A stretch of DNA of 5,106 nt from NCBI GenBank assembly GCA_964653795.1, contig CAZZHO010000257.1, positions 1 to 5,106 on the forward strand. The letters run 5' to 3'. A model generated the notes under the pieces. It saw only the letters and a program-made list of their open reading frames with translations. It ran no database searches and had not been told where the DNA came from. Shown piece after piece: positions 1 to 5,106 of the stretch. Origin of the DNA: JAWPMT01 sp964653795. Lineage in GTDB: Bacteria; Bacteroidota; Bacteroidia; Cytophagales; Cyclobacteriaceae. How positions within the stretch are numbered: position 1 is the first letter of the stretch; every line of letters starts with the position of its first letter. Made by a program: the position numbers and the translations under genes.

Positions 1-45
1 CTTAATCATTGAATCAGTCTTATAGCTCGTCGTTCTAAGCCAACA

Positions 46-100
46 AAGAAGAGCAATGAATCACACAAAACCTACAGAATTTGAACTCATTGCTCATCTT
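46..100 (-). terminator. Imperfect inverted repeat, candidate terminator of the sortilin-like gene
   Basis: The arms at 46-59 and 87-100 are complementary at 13 of 14 positions. The core GAGCAATGA at 51-59 pairs perfectly with TCATTGCTC at 87-95, and the single mismatch is A50/A96. The loop is 27 nt. Read on the minus strand, the structure begins about 18 nt after the TAA stop of the long gene and is followed by a moderately T-rich stretch (TCTTCTTTGTTGG). The position fits a transcription terminator or an mRNA 3'-end stabilising hairpin. The long loop and weak U-tract make it a non-canonical intrinsic terminator. The rest of 1-117 shows no gene. Confidence 0.4.
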
Positions 101-117
101 AGCCTGTACGAACTATC

Positions 118-3090
118 TTATTTTATTGATTGCCAATTGCTTTTCAGCACCTCAAATCGATCATATGCATCTTTTCCTGGCATCTGGTCAGCTCCACGAA
201 GCATACTGTATAAATATGATATTTGGTCTCTGAGCATGGGTTTATGGTAAAAACCCTCCTTCGTTTTCAATTGACTAAGTTTTTCTTTCAATGCAGTTGT
301 ACCTGTTTCTTCTTCACCTAACTCCTCAATTTCTTTCTCCAACTCCTCAACAGCCATGCTCACTTCTGATAAAAGGTCGCGCACTTCTAAGGCAAGATCT
401 AATTGAGCTGTTATATCACCAGTTTTTGTACCGGCAGCCAAGACCCTGGGGTCAATCAATAACTCCAACTTAGTAGTATAGACCTCCCCACCTACCTCAA
501 GTTCAACATCATAAGTGCCCGGTCCGACCATTGGTCCATTTTGATATCTGCGCTTTTCATTTTTGCTCCATGGGCCAGCATAGGTCATATCCCAATGGAA
601 CCTGTTCAGCCCTGAATCTGTGGTCAGACTCTTATCTATAACGTATGAAATATTCTCCGTGCTCATGTCTCGCACCACTTCTTCCTCGATCTTAGAAGTA
701 TCACTCAAGAAAGTACTCACCAAGCCGCCATCGCTATTCTTGATGCTAAGCCTGATAGGACCTTGGGCATTTTCAGCGAGGTAGTAAGACAAAATTGCGC
801 TCGGCCTTGGGTATTTTGGAGATTGGCTACCCCAAGCTCCTGAAGGATATCGGTATCTGATCGTTTTCTTCGGCTCAAATAACGTGGTACTACCATTGGC
901 ATTCATTTGACGGATTGGTGATAAATCATCCAAAGTCCAGAACCCACGCCCCATAGTAGACATGACCAGGTTGGACCTATGAATCTTCAAATCAGTAATT
1001 GGTACCACCGGAAGATTTTGCTGAAAGGGCTTCCAGGCACCTCCATCATCCATGGATATGAAAATTCCATATTCTGTTCCCGCAAAAAGTAATCCCTCTT
1101 TTTCAGGGTCTTCGCGCATTACCCGTGTCGGGTGATCAGAAGGAATACCATTGCCATTAGTTATTAAAGACCAGGATTTTCCATAGTCTTCGGTCTTATA
1201 GATGTAAGGTTTTTGATCTCCCAATTGGTATCTCAAAACACTTACATATGCCTTCGCAGGATTATGGGGAGAGGGCTCCACTGCATCTACTCTTCCTCCT
1301 TTAGGTAATCCTGCAGGAGTAACATTTGTCCAACTTGCTCCACCATCTCGAGTCACGTGAACAGGCCCATCATTTGCACCTACCCAAATTAGCCCCTTCT
1401 CAATGGTGGACTCGCGAATTGCATAGATAGTACTATAGAATTCTTCACCTGTTATGTCTCTTGTTATAGGGGTCCCAGATATCACTTGCTTGTCATCTTC
1501 AAAAGCAGTTAAATCCGGACTGATGGTCTCCCAAGTCTTGCCTTCATCGGTAGTTTTGTGAACAAACTGAGAACAATGGTAAATGACGTTGGGGTCGTGC
1601 GGTGAAACATGAATAGGTGATACACGCTGGAAGCGATACTCAAGCTCTTTTGGGTTATGCCCATACATATTGGAAGCACCCACGTAATATGCCTTTTCTG
1701 TACCTGTACGCTTATCAAAAACTGAAAAACGACCTTTACAATTAGAGTAGACAATATTTGAATTTCCAGGCTTCGGAACGGCTGGCCCCGTTTCACACCC
1801 TCCGGCATTGATGATATATCCTAGTCCTCCTACTTGCACTCCATAAGGAGCCATCGTAGGTACAGCCACGGTGGAATAGTTGTCCTGCATTCCGCCGTAT
1901 ACCCAATAAGGATATTGGTCATCTACTTCCACCTGATAAATTTCAGAAGTTGGTTGATTCAACTGTGTAGACCATGACATCCCTCCATTCATTGTAACGT
2001 TAGCTCCGCCATCATTGGATTGAATGAAAATGTTCGGATTCTCTGGATTGAACCAGATATCGTGGTTGTCACCATGAGGGGAACTTACTCTGTTCCACTT
2101 TTTGCCACCATCTGTAGACTTATAGTATCCTGTCGCCAGGACATAGACTTCATCAGGATTTTGTGGATTGACCCTGACGTTGGTGTAATAAAATGGTCGT
2201 GTTCGAATCCCTCTATCACTAGAAACTTGTGAAAAGCTCTCTCCCTGATCTATAGATTTGTACAAACCACCCTGTTCGCCAAGAGCTTCCACAAGCGCAT
2301 ATACGATCCTCGAGTCGGCCAAGACTGTTTCTATATCAATTTTACCAATGAGATCCGTAGGAAACCCTTTCGATACTTTGTCCCATGAAGCTCCACCATC
2401 GACGGATTTATATAATCCACCTTCTTCTGCGCTTCCTCCACTTTCGATATTCCAGGGTGTTCTTTTCGCCTTCCAGGCAGACGCAAAAAGAATATTGGGA
2501 TTGGATGGCAACATTTCAATATCAGAAAAGCCAACTTCCTCTGACAGGAACAGCACCTTCTCCCAGCTTTTACCTCCATCAGTGGTCTTAAAAATGCCTC
2601 TTTCGGCATTTGGCACAAAAGCTCTACCAATAGCAGCAACATACACTATGTTATGATCAGTCGGGTGTATTCTGACCGCACCAATTTGCCCGACTTTTTC
2701 CAAACCAATGAATTGCCAGTTTTCGCCGCCATCTATGGACTTGTACATACCCTTGCCCTCAATCACGTTGCTTCTGAGTCCATCTGTACCTGTTCCCACA
2801 TAGACGATGTTGGCATCATTTTGAGCAACAGCAATAGCGCCAATACTGGGTGTTTTGAAAAAACCATCTGACACATTATTCCAGGTTGTGCCATAGTCTG
2901 TACTCTTCCAAACACCTCCTCCTGTGGCTCCGAAATAGAATGTCCCAGGTTCCTGAACAGTCCCAGCGACTGTGGTCACCCGTCCACCTCGAAACGGACC
3001 AAGCTCCCGGTATTTCATCGCGGAGAAATCCTGTGCGAGGAGTGTAAAACTGATAGATGCCAGAATGCTGGCTATAAAAATTTTTCCCAT
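118..3090 (-). CDS. Secreted sortilin/VPS10-like BNR-repeat (Asp-box) beta-propeller protein
   Basis: This is a 990-residue exported protein of the WD40/YVTN/BNR-like (sortilin-Vps10-type) class that is widespread in Bacteroidota. The start ATG at 3090 opens directly into a signal peptide (residues 1 to about 20: a short Lys-containing N-region, a hydrophobic core, and an LLAQ end). No lipobox Cys follows. Eleven Asp-box motifs of the form S/T-x-D-x-G-x-x-W/F lie at about residues 63, 118, 169, 229, 279, 325, 366, 513, 580, 633 and 679. They suggest two beta-propellers, before and after a spacer at about 375-510 that contains Cys432, Cys451 and Cys506. The C-terminal part has the GLNRFHWDMTYAGP segment (827-840), an Ig-like strand region ending in IDPRV (about 857-893), and a Glu/Lys-rich probable coiled coil (about 900-945). 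No type IX secretion C-terminal domain is evident, so a periplasmic or Sec-exported location is inferred. The substrate or ligand is unknown. Such proteins are often labelled glycosyl hydrolase, but Asp-boxes are structural and no sialidase catalytic set is recognisable. The gene stands alone on its strand here, divergent from the acetyltransferase-channel pair. Confidence 0.93.
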   Translation of the reverse strand: MGKIFIASILASISFTLLAQDFSAMKYRELGPFRGGRVTTVAGTVQEPGTFYFGATGGGVWKSTDYGTTWNNVSDGFFKTPSIGAIAVAQNDANIVYVGTGTDGLRSNVIEGKGMYKSIDGGENWQFIGLEKVGQIGAVRIHPTDHNIVYVAAIGRAFVPNAERGIFKTTDGGKSWEKVLFLSEEVGFSDIEMLPSNPNILFASAWKAKRTPWNIESGGSAEEGGLYKSVDGGASWDKVSKGFPTDLIGKIDIETVLADSRIVYALVEALGEQGGLYKSIDQGESFSQVSSDRGIRTRPFYYTNVRVNPQNPDEVYVLATGYYKSTDGGKKWNRVSSPHGDNHDIWFNPENPNIFIQSNDGGANVTMNGGMSWSTQLNQPTSEIYQVEVDDQYPYWVYGGMQDNYSTVAVPTMAPYGVQVGGLGYIINAGGCETGPAVPKPGNSNIVYSNCKGRFSVFDKRTGTEKAYYVGASNMYGHNPKELEYRFQRVSPIHVSPHDPNVIYHCSQFVHKTTDEGKTWETISPDLTAFEDDKQVISGTPITRDITGEEFYSTIYAIRESTIEKGLIWVGANDGPVHVTRDGGASWTNVTPAGLPKGGRVDAVEPSPHNPAKAYVSVLRYQLGDQKPYIYKTEDYGKSWSLITNGNGIPSDHPTRVMREDPEKEGLLFAGTEYGIFISMDDGGAWKPFQQNLPVVPITDLKIHRSNLVMSTMGRGFWTLDDLSPIRQMNANGSTTLFEPKKTIRYRYPSGAWGSQSPKYPRPSAILSYYLAENAQGPIRLSIKNSDGGLVSTFLSDTSKIEEEVVRDMSTENISYVIDKSLTTDSGLNRFHWDMTYAGPWSKNEKRRYQNGPMVGPGTYDVELEVGGEVYTTKLELLIDPRVLAAGTKTGDITAQLDLALEVRDLLSEVSMAVEELEKEIEELGEEETGTTALKEKLSQLKTKEGFYHKPMLRDQISYLYSMLRGADQMPGKDAYDRFEVLKSNWQSIK
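1033..2904 (-). other. Asp-box (BNR) repeat region within the sortilin-like gene
   Basis: This span encodes the eleven Asp-boxes, from STDYGTTW (residues 63-70) to SMDDGGAW (679-686). Spacing is about 40-60 residues through the first seven, then a gap of about 140 residues, then about 46-67 residues through the last four. At the DNA level the motif recurs on the plus strand as variants of CCACCATC or CCGCCATC, the reverse complement of the Asp-Gly-Gly codons. Variants include SIDQGESF at 279, where Phe replaces Trp, and TMNGGMSW at 366, where Asn replaces the Asp. These are protein-fold repeats and not mobile or recombinational DNA repeats. Confidence 0.85.
3031..3090 (-). other. Signal peptide coding segment
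   Basis: The first 20 residues have a basic residue at position 3, a hydrophobic stretch IFIASILASISFTLLA, and a small-residue exit before DFS. This fits a Sec signal peptidase I substrate cut near Ala19 or Gln20. The exact cleavage site is inferred. There is no Cys at +1, so it is not a lipoprotein. Confidence 0.8.
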
Positions 3091-3114
3091 GTGAGTTTAG
3101 GTTACTGTACCGGC

Positions 3115-3125
3115 TAAAGTTAATA
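3115..3125 (-). promoter_or_regulatory. Candidate promoter element of the sortilin-like gene
   Basis: On the minus strand this reads TATTAACTTTA and ends 24 nt before the ATG at 3090. The inner TAACTTTA resembles the Bacteroidota -7 consensus TAnnTTTG except for the last base. A TTTG occurs upstream (minus strand, 3138 to 3135), but its spacing of 12 nt is shorter than the usual roughly 19-21 nt, so the -33 element is not convincing. Support comes mainly from the nearly identical copy in the opposite orientation at 3192-3202. Confidence 0.3.
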
Positions 3126-3141
3126 TGACTCTGTCAAAGCC

Positions 3142-3160
3142 TCGATCAGAAAATGATTGA
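3142..3160. promoter_or_regulatory. Short dyad in the divergent intergenic region, possible operator
   Basis: TCGATCA (3142-3148) and TGATTGA (3154-3160) form a 7-bp inverted repeat, with one G-T pair, around a GAAAA spacer. It lies between the two candidate divergent promoter elements, where a regulator could act on both genes. A dyad of this length can arise by chance, and no regulator gene is present in the window. Confidence 0.2.
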
Positions 3161-3191
3161 CTGGTGGGCACTTTCAGCTAAACCATCAAAG

Positions 3192-3202
3192 TATTAACTT
3201 CA
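3192..3202 (+). promoter_or_regulatory. Candidate promoter element of the acetyltransferase-channel operon
   Basis: TATTAACTTCA ends 27 nt before the ATG at 3230 and matches 10 of 11 positions of the element facing the other gene. The inner TAACTTCA is a weak match to the Bacteroidota -7 consensus TAnnTTTG. A TTTC at 3172-3175 lies 19 nt upstream of it, close to where a -33 TTTG would be expected. No Shine-Dalgarno sequence is visible before the ATG; the leader is A-rich (CCAAATAATACC), as is common in this phylum. Confidence 0.3.
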
Positions 3203-3229
3203 ACAGCAAAAGACAGTCCAAATAATACC

Positions 3230-3742
3230 ATGAGCGGAGAGAACATCAGTTTAAGAGCAATGATGAATACAGATTGGAGTAGCGTGCGTGAAATCTATGA
3301 ACAAGGCATCAGCACCGGAAAAGCGACCTTTGAAACTACCGCTCCTGGCTGGGACGACTGGAATGATAGTCACTTAACCTTTGGAAGATGGGTAGCCCTG
3401 GAAGGCGATAACATAGTGGGGTGGGCAGCACTTTCCTCAGTAACAGACAGATGTGTTTATAGCGGTGTTGCAGAAGTGAGTGTTTACGTGAGACTGGAGA
3501 ATGGAGGAAAGGGCATTGGACTGAAATTACTCAACCAAGTCATTCAAGAGTCAGAAGAAAAAGGCGTATGGACGATAAACGCAGCTATGTTCCCTGAAAA
3601 TGCCGCAAGCATTGCACTTCACAAAAAGGCCGGTTTTCGAGAAATTGGATACAGGGAGAAAATAGCTCAAATTCGTGGGGAGTGGAAGGATAATATTTTG
3701 ATGGAAAGAAGAAGTAAGAAAGTAGGTACGGCAGTATCATGA
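3230..3742 (+). CDS. GNAT N-acetyltransferase, phosphinothricin acetyltransferase-like
   Basis: This 170-residue cytoplasmic acetyltransferase is predicted to move an acetyl group from acetyl-CoA to the amine of a small molecule. Family features are the N-terminal ISLRAMM...IYEQGI stretch (6-27), then TGKATFETTAP (29-39), which is typical of the PAT/YwnH-like group. Also present are the core strand with the conserved acidic residue at Glu82 (AEVSVYV), the acetyl-CoA loop GGKGIG (92-97), and the C-terminal signature HKKAGFREIGYREK (131-144) followed by the ILMERR strand. The length is normal for the family. The ATG at 3230 is preferred because it gives the complete first strand; later in-frame ATGs at 3260 and 3263 would remove it. 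One oddity is that the usual Arg/Gln opening the Q/R-x-x-G-x-G loop is Gly92. The TGA stop overlaps the channel start (ATGA), indicating co-transcription. The substrate cannot be told from sequence; a methionine-sulfoximine-like or other amine substrate is as plausible as phosphinothricin. Confidence 0.9.
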   Translation: MSGENISLRAMMNTDWSSVREIYEQGISTGKATFETTAPGWDDWNDSHLTFGRWVALEGDNIVGWAALSSVTDRCVYSGVAEVSVYVRLENGGKGIGLKLLNQVIQESEEKGVWTINAAMFPENAASIALHKKAGFREIGYREKIAQIRGEWKDNILMERRSKKVGTAVS

Positions 3743-4800
3743 AACACTGGCAAAAAGATTTATTTCTGCTCTTGGCGGTATTAGCCGTCATCATTTCACT
3801 GAACGGCATATTGGTTTGGGCAGAAACTAACGTAGAAGATGGTGCTATTACCTCTTTCAGTGAAGCCTTTTGGTATATGGTAGTGACCTTAACTACCGTG
3901 GGGTATGGAGATTTATATCCGGTCTCCACCATAGGAAAAATCATTGGATACATCTACGTCTTTTCAAGCATAGGCCTGCTTGGTCTCTTCTTAGGAACAA
4001 TAACTAACCGCTATCAAGAAATGAAAGAACAAAAAAAACTAGGTTTCACCGGAACAGATTTCGAAAATCACGTGATCCTTTTTGGGTGGAATGATTTTAG
4101 CAGAATGGTCCTGGAGGGTATTGTGCATATTCCCGTGATGCAAGCGGCCATAGTGACGAATGAAAAAGATCACGTGGACTTAATCTATGATCAGTATGGT
4201 AAGGATCGTGTTTTTGTTCTGTTCGCCGACTTTAATAACAAGGAAGTGTATGAGAAGCTCAATGTCGCCTCTTGTAGAATGATTTTTCTGGCGCTTGAAG
4301 AAGATTCGGACTCTCTCATGCATACCATTAACTTCCGTCGCCAATATCCTACAACAGAAATAATTGTCGCTACTTCCAAGTCTAAATTAAAGGAGACTTT
4401 TGAGGCTGCAGGAGTAACCCACGTCATCTCGAAATTGGAGATTGTTTCGAAGCTTGTAGCTTCTTACATTTTCGAGCCTGATGTAGCTGAGCTCAACCTC
4501 GATCTATTAGATTCTTCTAAAACTGAGGAAGACTATGATGTACTAGAGTTCTTGGTAATTGATAGCAATCCGTACATTGGAAAGAATGGAAAAGAACTCT
4601 TCCATGAATTAAAAAACGACGTGAATGCCGTTTTGATGGGAATACGCAAACTTAGGAATCAAGAAAAAATACTTATCAAAAACCCCTCAGCCGATACCAT
4701 CCTGGAAGAAGGAGATTATATCCTCGTGATGGCCAACCGACCTATAAGAAAGCAACTGGAGACTTCTTTCGGTGTGAGAGAGGGTCTCAAAATGTCTTAG
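3739..4800 (+). CDS. Two-TM potassium channel with C-terminal RCK (TrkA-N/TrkA-C) domain, MthK-like
   Basis: This 353-residue inner-membrane K+ channel subunit presumably works as a tetramer with an octameric RCK gating ring. Domains in order: TM1 (about 7-28), an acidic outer loop, the pore helix (about 40-51), the selectivity filter TTVGYGD (52-58), and TM2 (about 64-88) with glycines at 70, 79, 82 and 86 that could act as a gating hinge. A charged linker (about 90-100) leads to the RCK N-lobe beginning HVILFGW (111-117), and a TrkA-C lobe (about 265-345) ends in EEGDYILVMA (333-342). The nucleotide-loop position reads GWNDFS in place of GxGxxG, resembling the GWSES of MthK, so it is a ligand-gated RCK channel and not a Trk/Ktr accessory subunit. 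Against MthK recalled from memory, the calcium-binding acids D184, E210 and E212 align with Ala185, Ala211 and Ser213. The ATG overlaps the upstream stop as ATGA, with no clear ribosome-binding site, which points to translational coupling to the acetyltransferase. Confidence 0.93.
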   Translation: MKHWQKDLFLLLAVLAVIISLNGILVWAETNVEDGAITSFSEAFWYMVVTLTTVGYGDLYPVSTIGKIIGYIYVFSSIGLLGLFLGTITNRYQEMKEQKKLGFTGTDFENHVILFGWNDFSRMVLEGIVHIPVMQAAIVTNEKDHVDLIYDQYGKDRVFVLFADFNNKEVYEKLNVASCRMIFLALEEDSDSLMHTINFRRQYPTTEIIVATSKSKLKETFEAAGVTHVISKLEIVSKLVASYIFEPDVAELNLDLLDSSKTEEDYDVLEFLVIDSNPYIGKNGKELFHELKNDVNAVLMGIRKLRNQEKILIKNPSADTILEEGDYILVMANRPIRKQLETSFGVREGLKMS

Positions 4801-4824
4801 ATCAGGGGAGGTAGTTCGAGCTTT

Positions 4825-5106
4825 TCAACCTCCACCCAACTCCAAACTAGCTATCATATCTTCAAAATCCTGGAATTGATAATCGATCCAGGCAGGCACC
4901 TGTGGGTATCTCTCTAGTCTATCTATTAGGACTGTTGGAATTCCTAAAGCATATGCGGCCGCTAGTTCTGAATCCACATTATCGCCTACCACCAAACCAC
5001 TTTCCGGTTTTAAAGAGTGTGTACTTATCAACTTCTGAAAAAGGCTTTTTTTACCTCCTTGTACTCCTTCAAAAGGATCATTGATGAGGGTTTCCAGAAA
5101 ATCATC
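4825..5106 (-). CDS. HAD-superfamily hydrolase, C-terminal part (cut by window edge)
   Basis: The open frame runs from the window end to a TGA at 4825-4827, giving 93 residues with no start codon needed inside the window. The first visible residues are DDFLETLINDPFEG. A TTG at 5031-5029 could be read as a start, but the frame is open and clearly homologous upstream of it, so it is an internal Leu. HAD motif III is represented by the Lys pair in GGKKSLFQKLI (about visible residues 17-27). Motif IV is VVGDNVDSELAAAYALGIPT (about 39-58), with the metal-binding Asp42 and Glu47 in a GDNxxSE arrangement typical of phosphoglycolate-phosphatase-like or FMN-phosphatase-like HADs. Motifs I and II (the nucleophile DxD and the Ser/Thr) would lie beyond the right edge. 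The enzyme is likely a cytoplasmic Mg2+-dependent phosphatase of unknown substrate. It converges on the channel gene with a 24-bp gap. Confidence 0.85.
   Translation of the reverse strand, partial: DDFLETLINDPFEGVQGGKKSLFQKLISTHSLKPESGLVVGDNVDSELAAAYALGIPTVLIDRLERYPQVPAWIDYQFQDFEDMIASLELGGG

Larger units (their letters stand above)
3091..3229. other. Divergent intergenic region between the sortilin-like gene and the acetyltransferase
   Basis: This 139-bp spacer has no coding potential that I can support and no RNA gene. It must contain the promoters of both divergent transcription units. The notable contents are two opposed TATTAACTTYA elements and a central dyad. Neither start codon has a recognisable Shine-Dalgarno sequence. 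Confidence 0.7.

Noticed and set aside
1..117. Possible tRNA or other RNA gene at the left edge
   Set aside because: No T-loop GTTCRANNC, acceptor stem or cloverleaf pairing could be found; only the inverted repeat stands out.
56..250. A 64-codon plus-strand open frame at the left end
   Set aside because: It runs through the inverted repeat and then antisense to the 3' end of the long gene, with no recognisable family features.
2258..2656. A 132-codon plus-strand open frame and other smaller frames inside the sortilin-like gene
   Set aside because: They are antisense or out-of-frame shadows of a well-supported 990-residue gene; their composition reflects the Asp-box codons read on the wrong strand or frame.
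3585..3953. A 122-codon minus-strand open frame across the acetyltransferase-channel junction
   Set aside because: It is antisense to two genes with clear family motifs and has no motif of its own.
4775..4789. TGAGA-GAGGG-TCTCA hairpin at the 3' end of the channel gene
   Set aside because: A 5-bp stem inside coding sequence with no following U-run; likely chance.
4807..4833. GGAGGT / ACCTCC inverted repeat between the convergent channel and HAD genes
   Set aside because: There is only a 6-bp stem with a 15-nt loop, it overlaps the end of the HAD coding sequence, and no T-tract follows on either strand; too weak to call a bidirectional terminator.
4825..5031. A short HAD protein starting at TTG 5031
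   Set aside because: The reading frame stays open to the window edge and the upstream residues, including the motif III Lys region, belong to the same HAD domain, so this is a window-truncated larger gene.

Overview
This looks like ordinary chromosomal sequence from a Bacteroidota bacterium, probably a Cytophagales-like environmental or marine lineage. The assignment is inferred from three things: a long exported sortilin/BNR-repeat protein of a type common in that phylum, the lack of clear Shine-Dalgarno sequences at the starts that can be seen, and moderate-to-low GC. There are no rRNA or tRNA genes, CRISPR arrays or insertion sequences.

Layout, left to right. Bases 1-117 hold no gene but contain a long imperfect inverted repeat, a candidate terminator for the gene on its right. 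Bases 118-3090 (minus) encode a 990-residue secreted protein with a signal peptide, eleven Asp-box (BNR) repeats and a C-terminal Ig-like/coiled-coil tail. Bases 3091-3229 form a 139-bp divergent intergenic region. It carries a pair of near-identical, oppositely oriented elements of the form TATTAACTTYA placed almost symmetrically before the two start codons, with a small dyad between them. Bases 3230-3742 (plus) encode a GNAT acetyltransferase of the phosphinothricin-acetyltransferase-like group. Its stop codon overlaps by 4 bp the start of a 353-residue two-TM potassium channel with a cytoplasmic RCK domain (3739-4800, plus), so the two are probably translationally coupled. After a 24-bp convergent gap comes the C-terminal part of a HAD-superfamily hydrolase (4825-5106, minus), whose N-terminus lies beyond the right edge.

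How the genes relate. Only the acetyltransferase and the channel look like an operon. The sortilin-like protein is divergently transcribed from them and may share a control region. The HAD gene converges on the channel and is probably independent. I do not see a clearly new multi-gene system. The most interesting points are the apparent loss of the known calcium-binding acids in a channel otherwise organised like MthK, the acetyltransferase-channel coupling, an atypical residue in the acetyl-CoA loop of the acetyltransferase, and the symmetric elements in the divergent promoter region.
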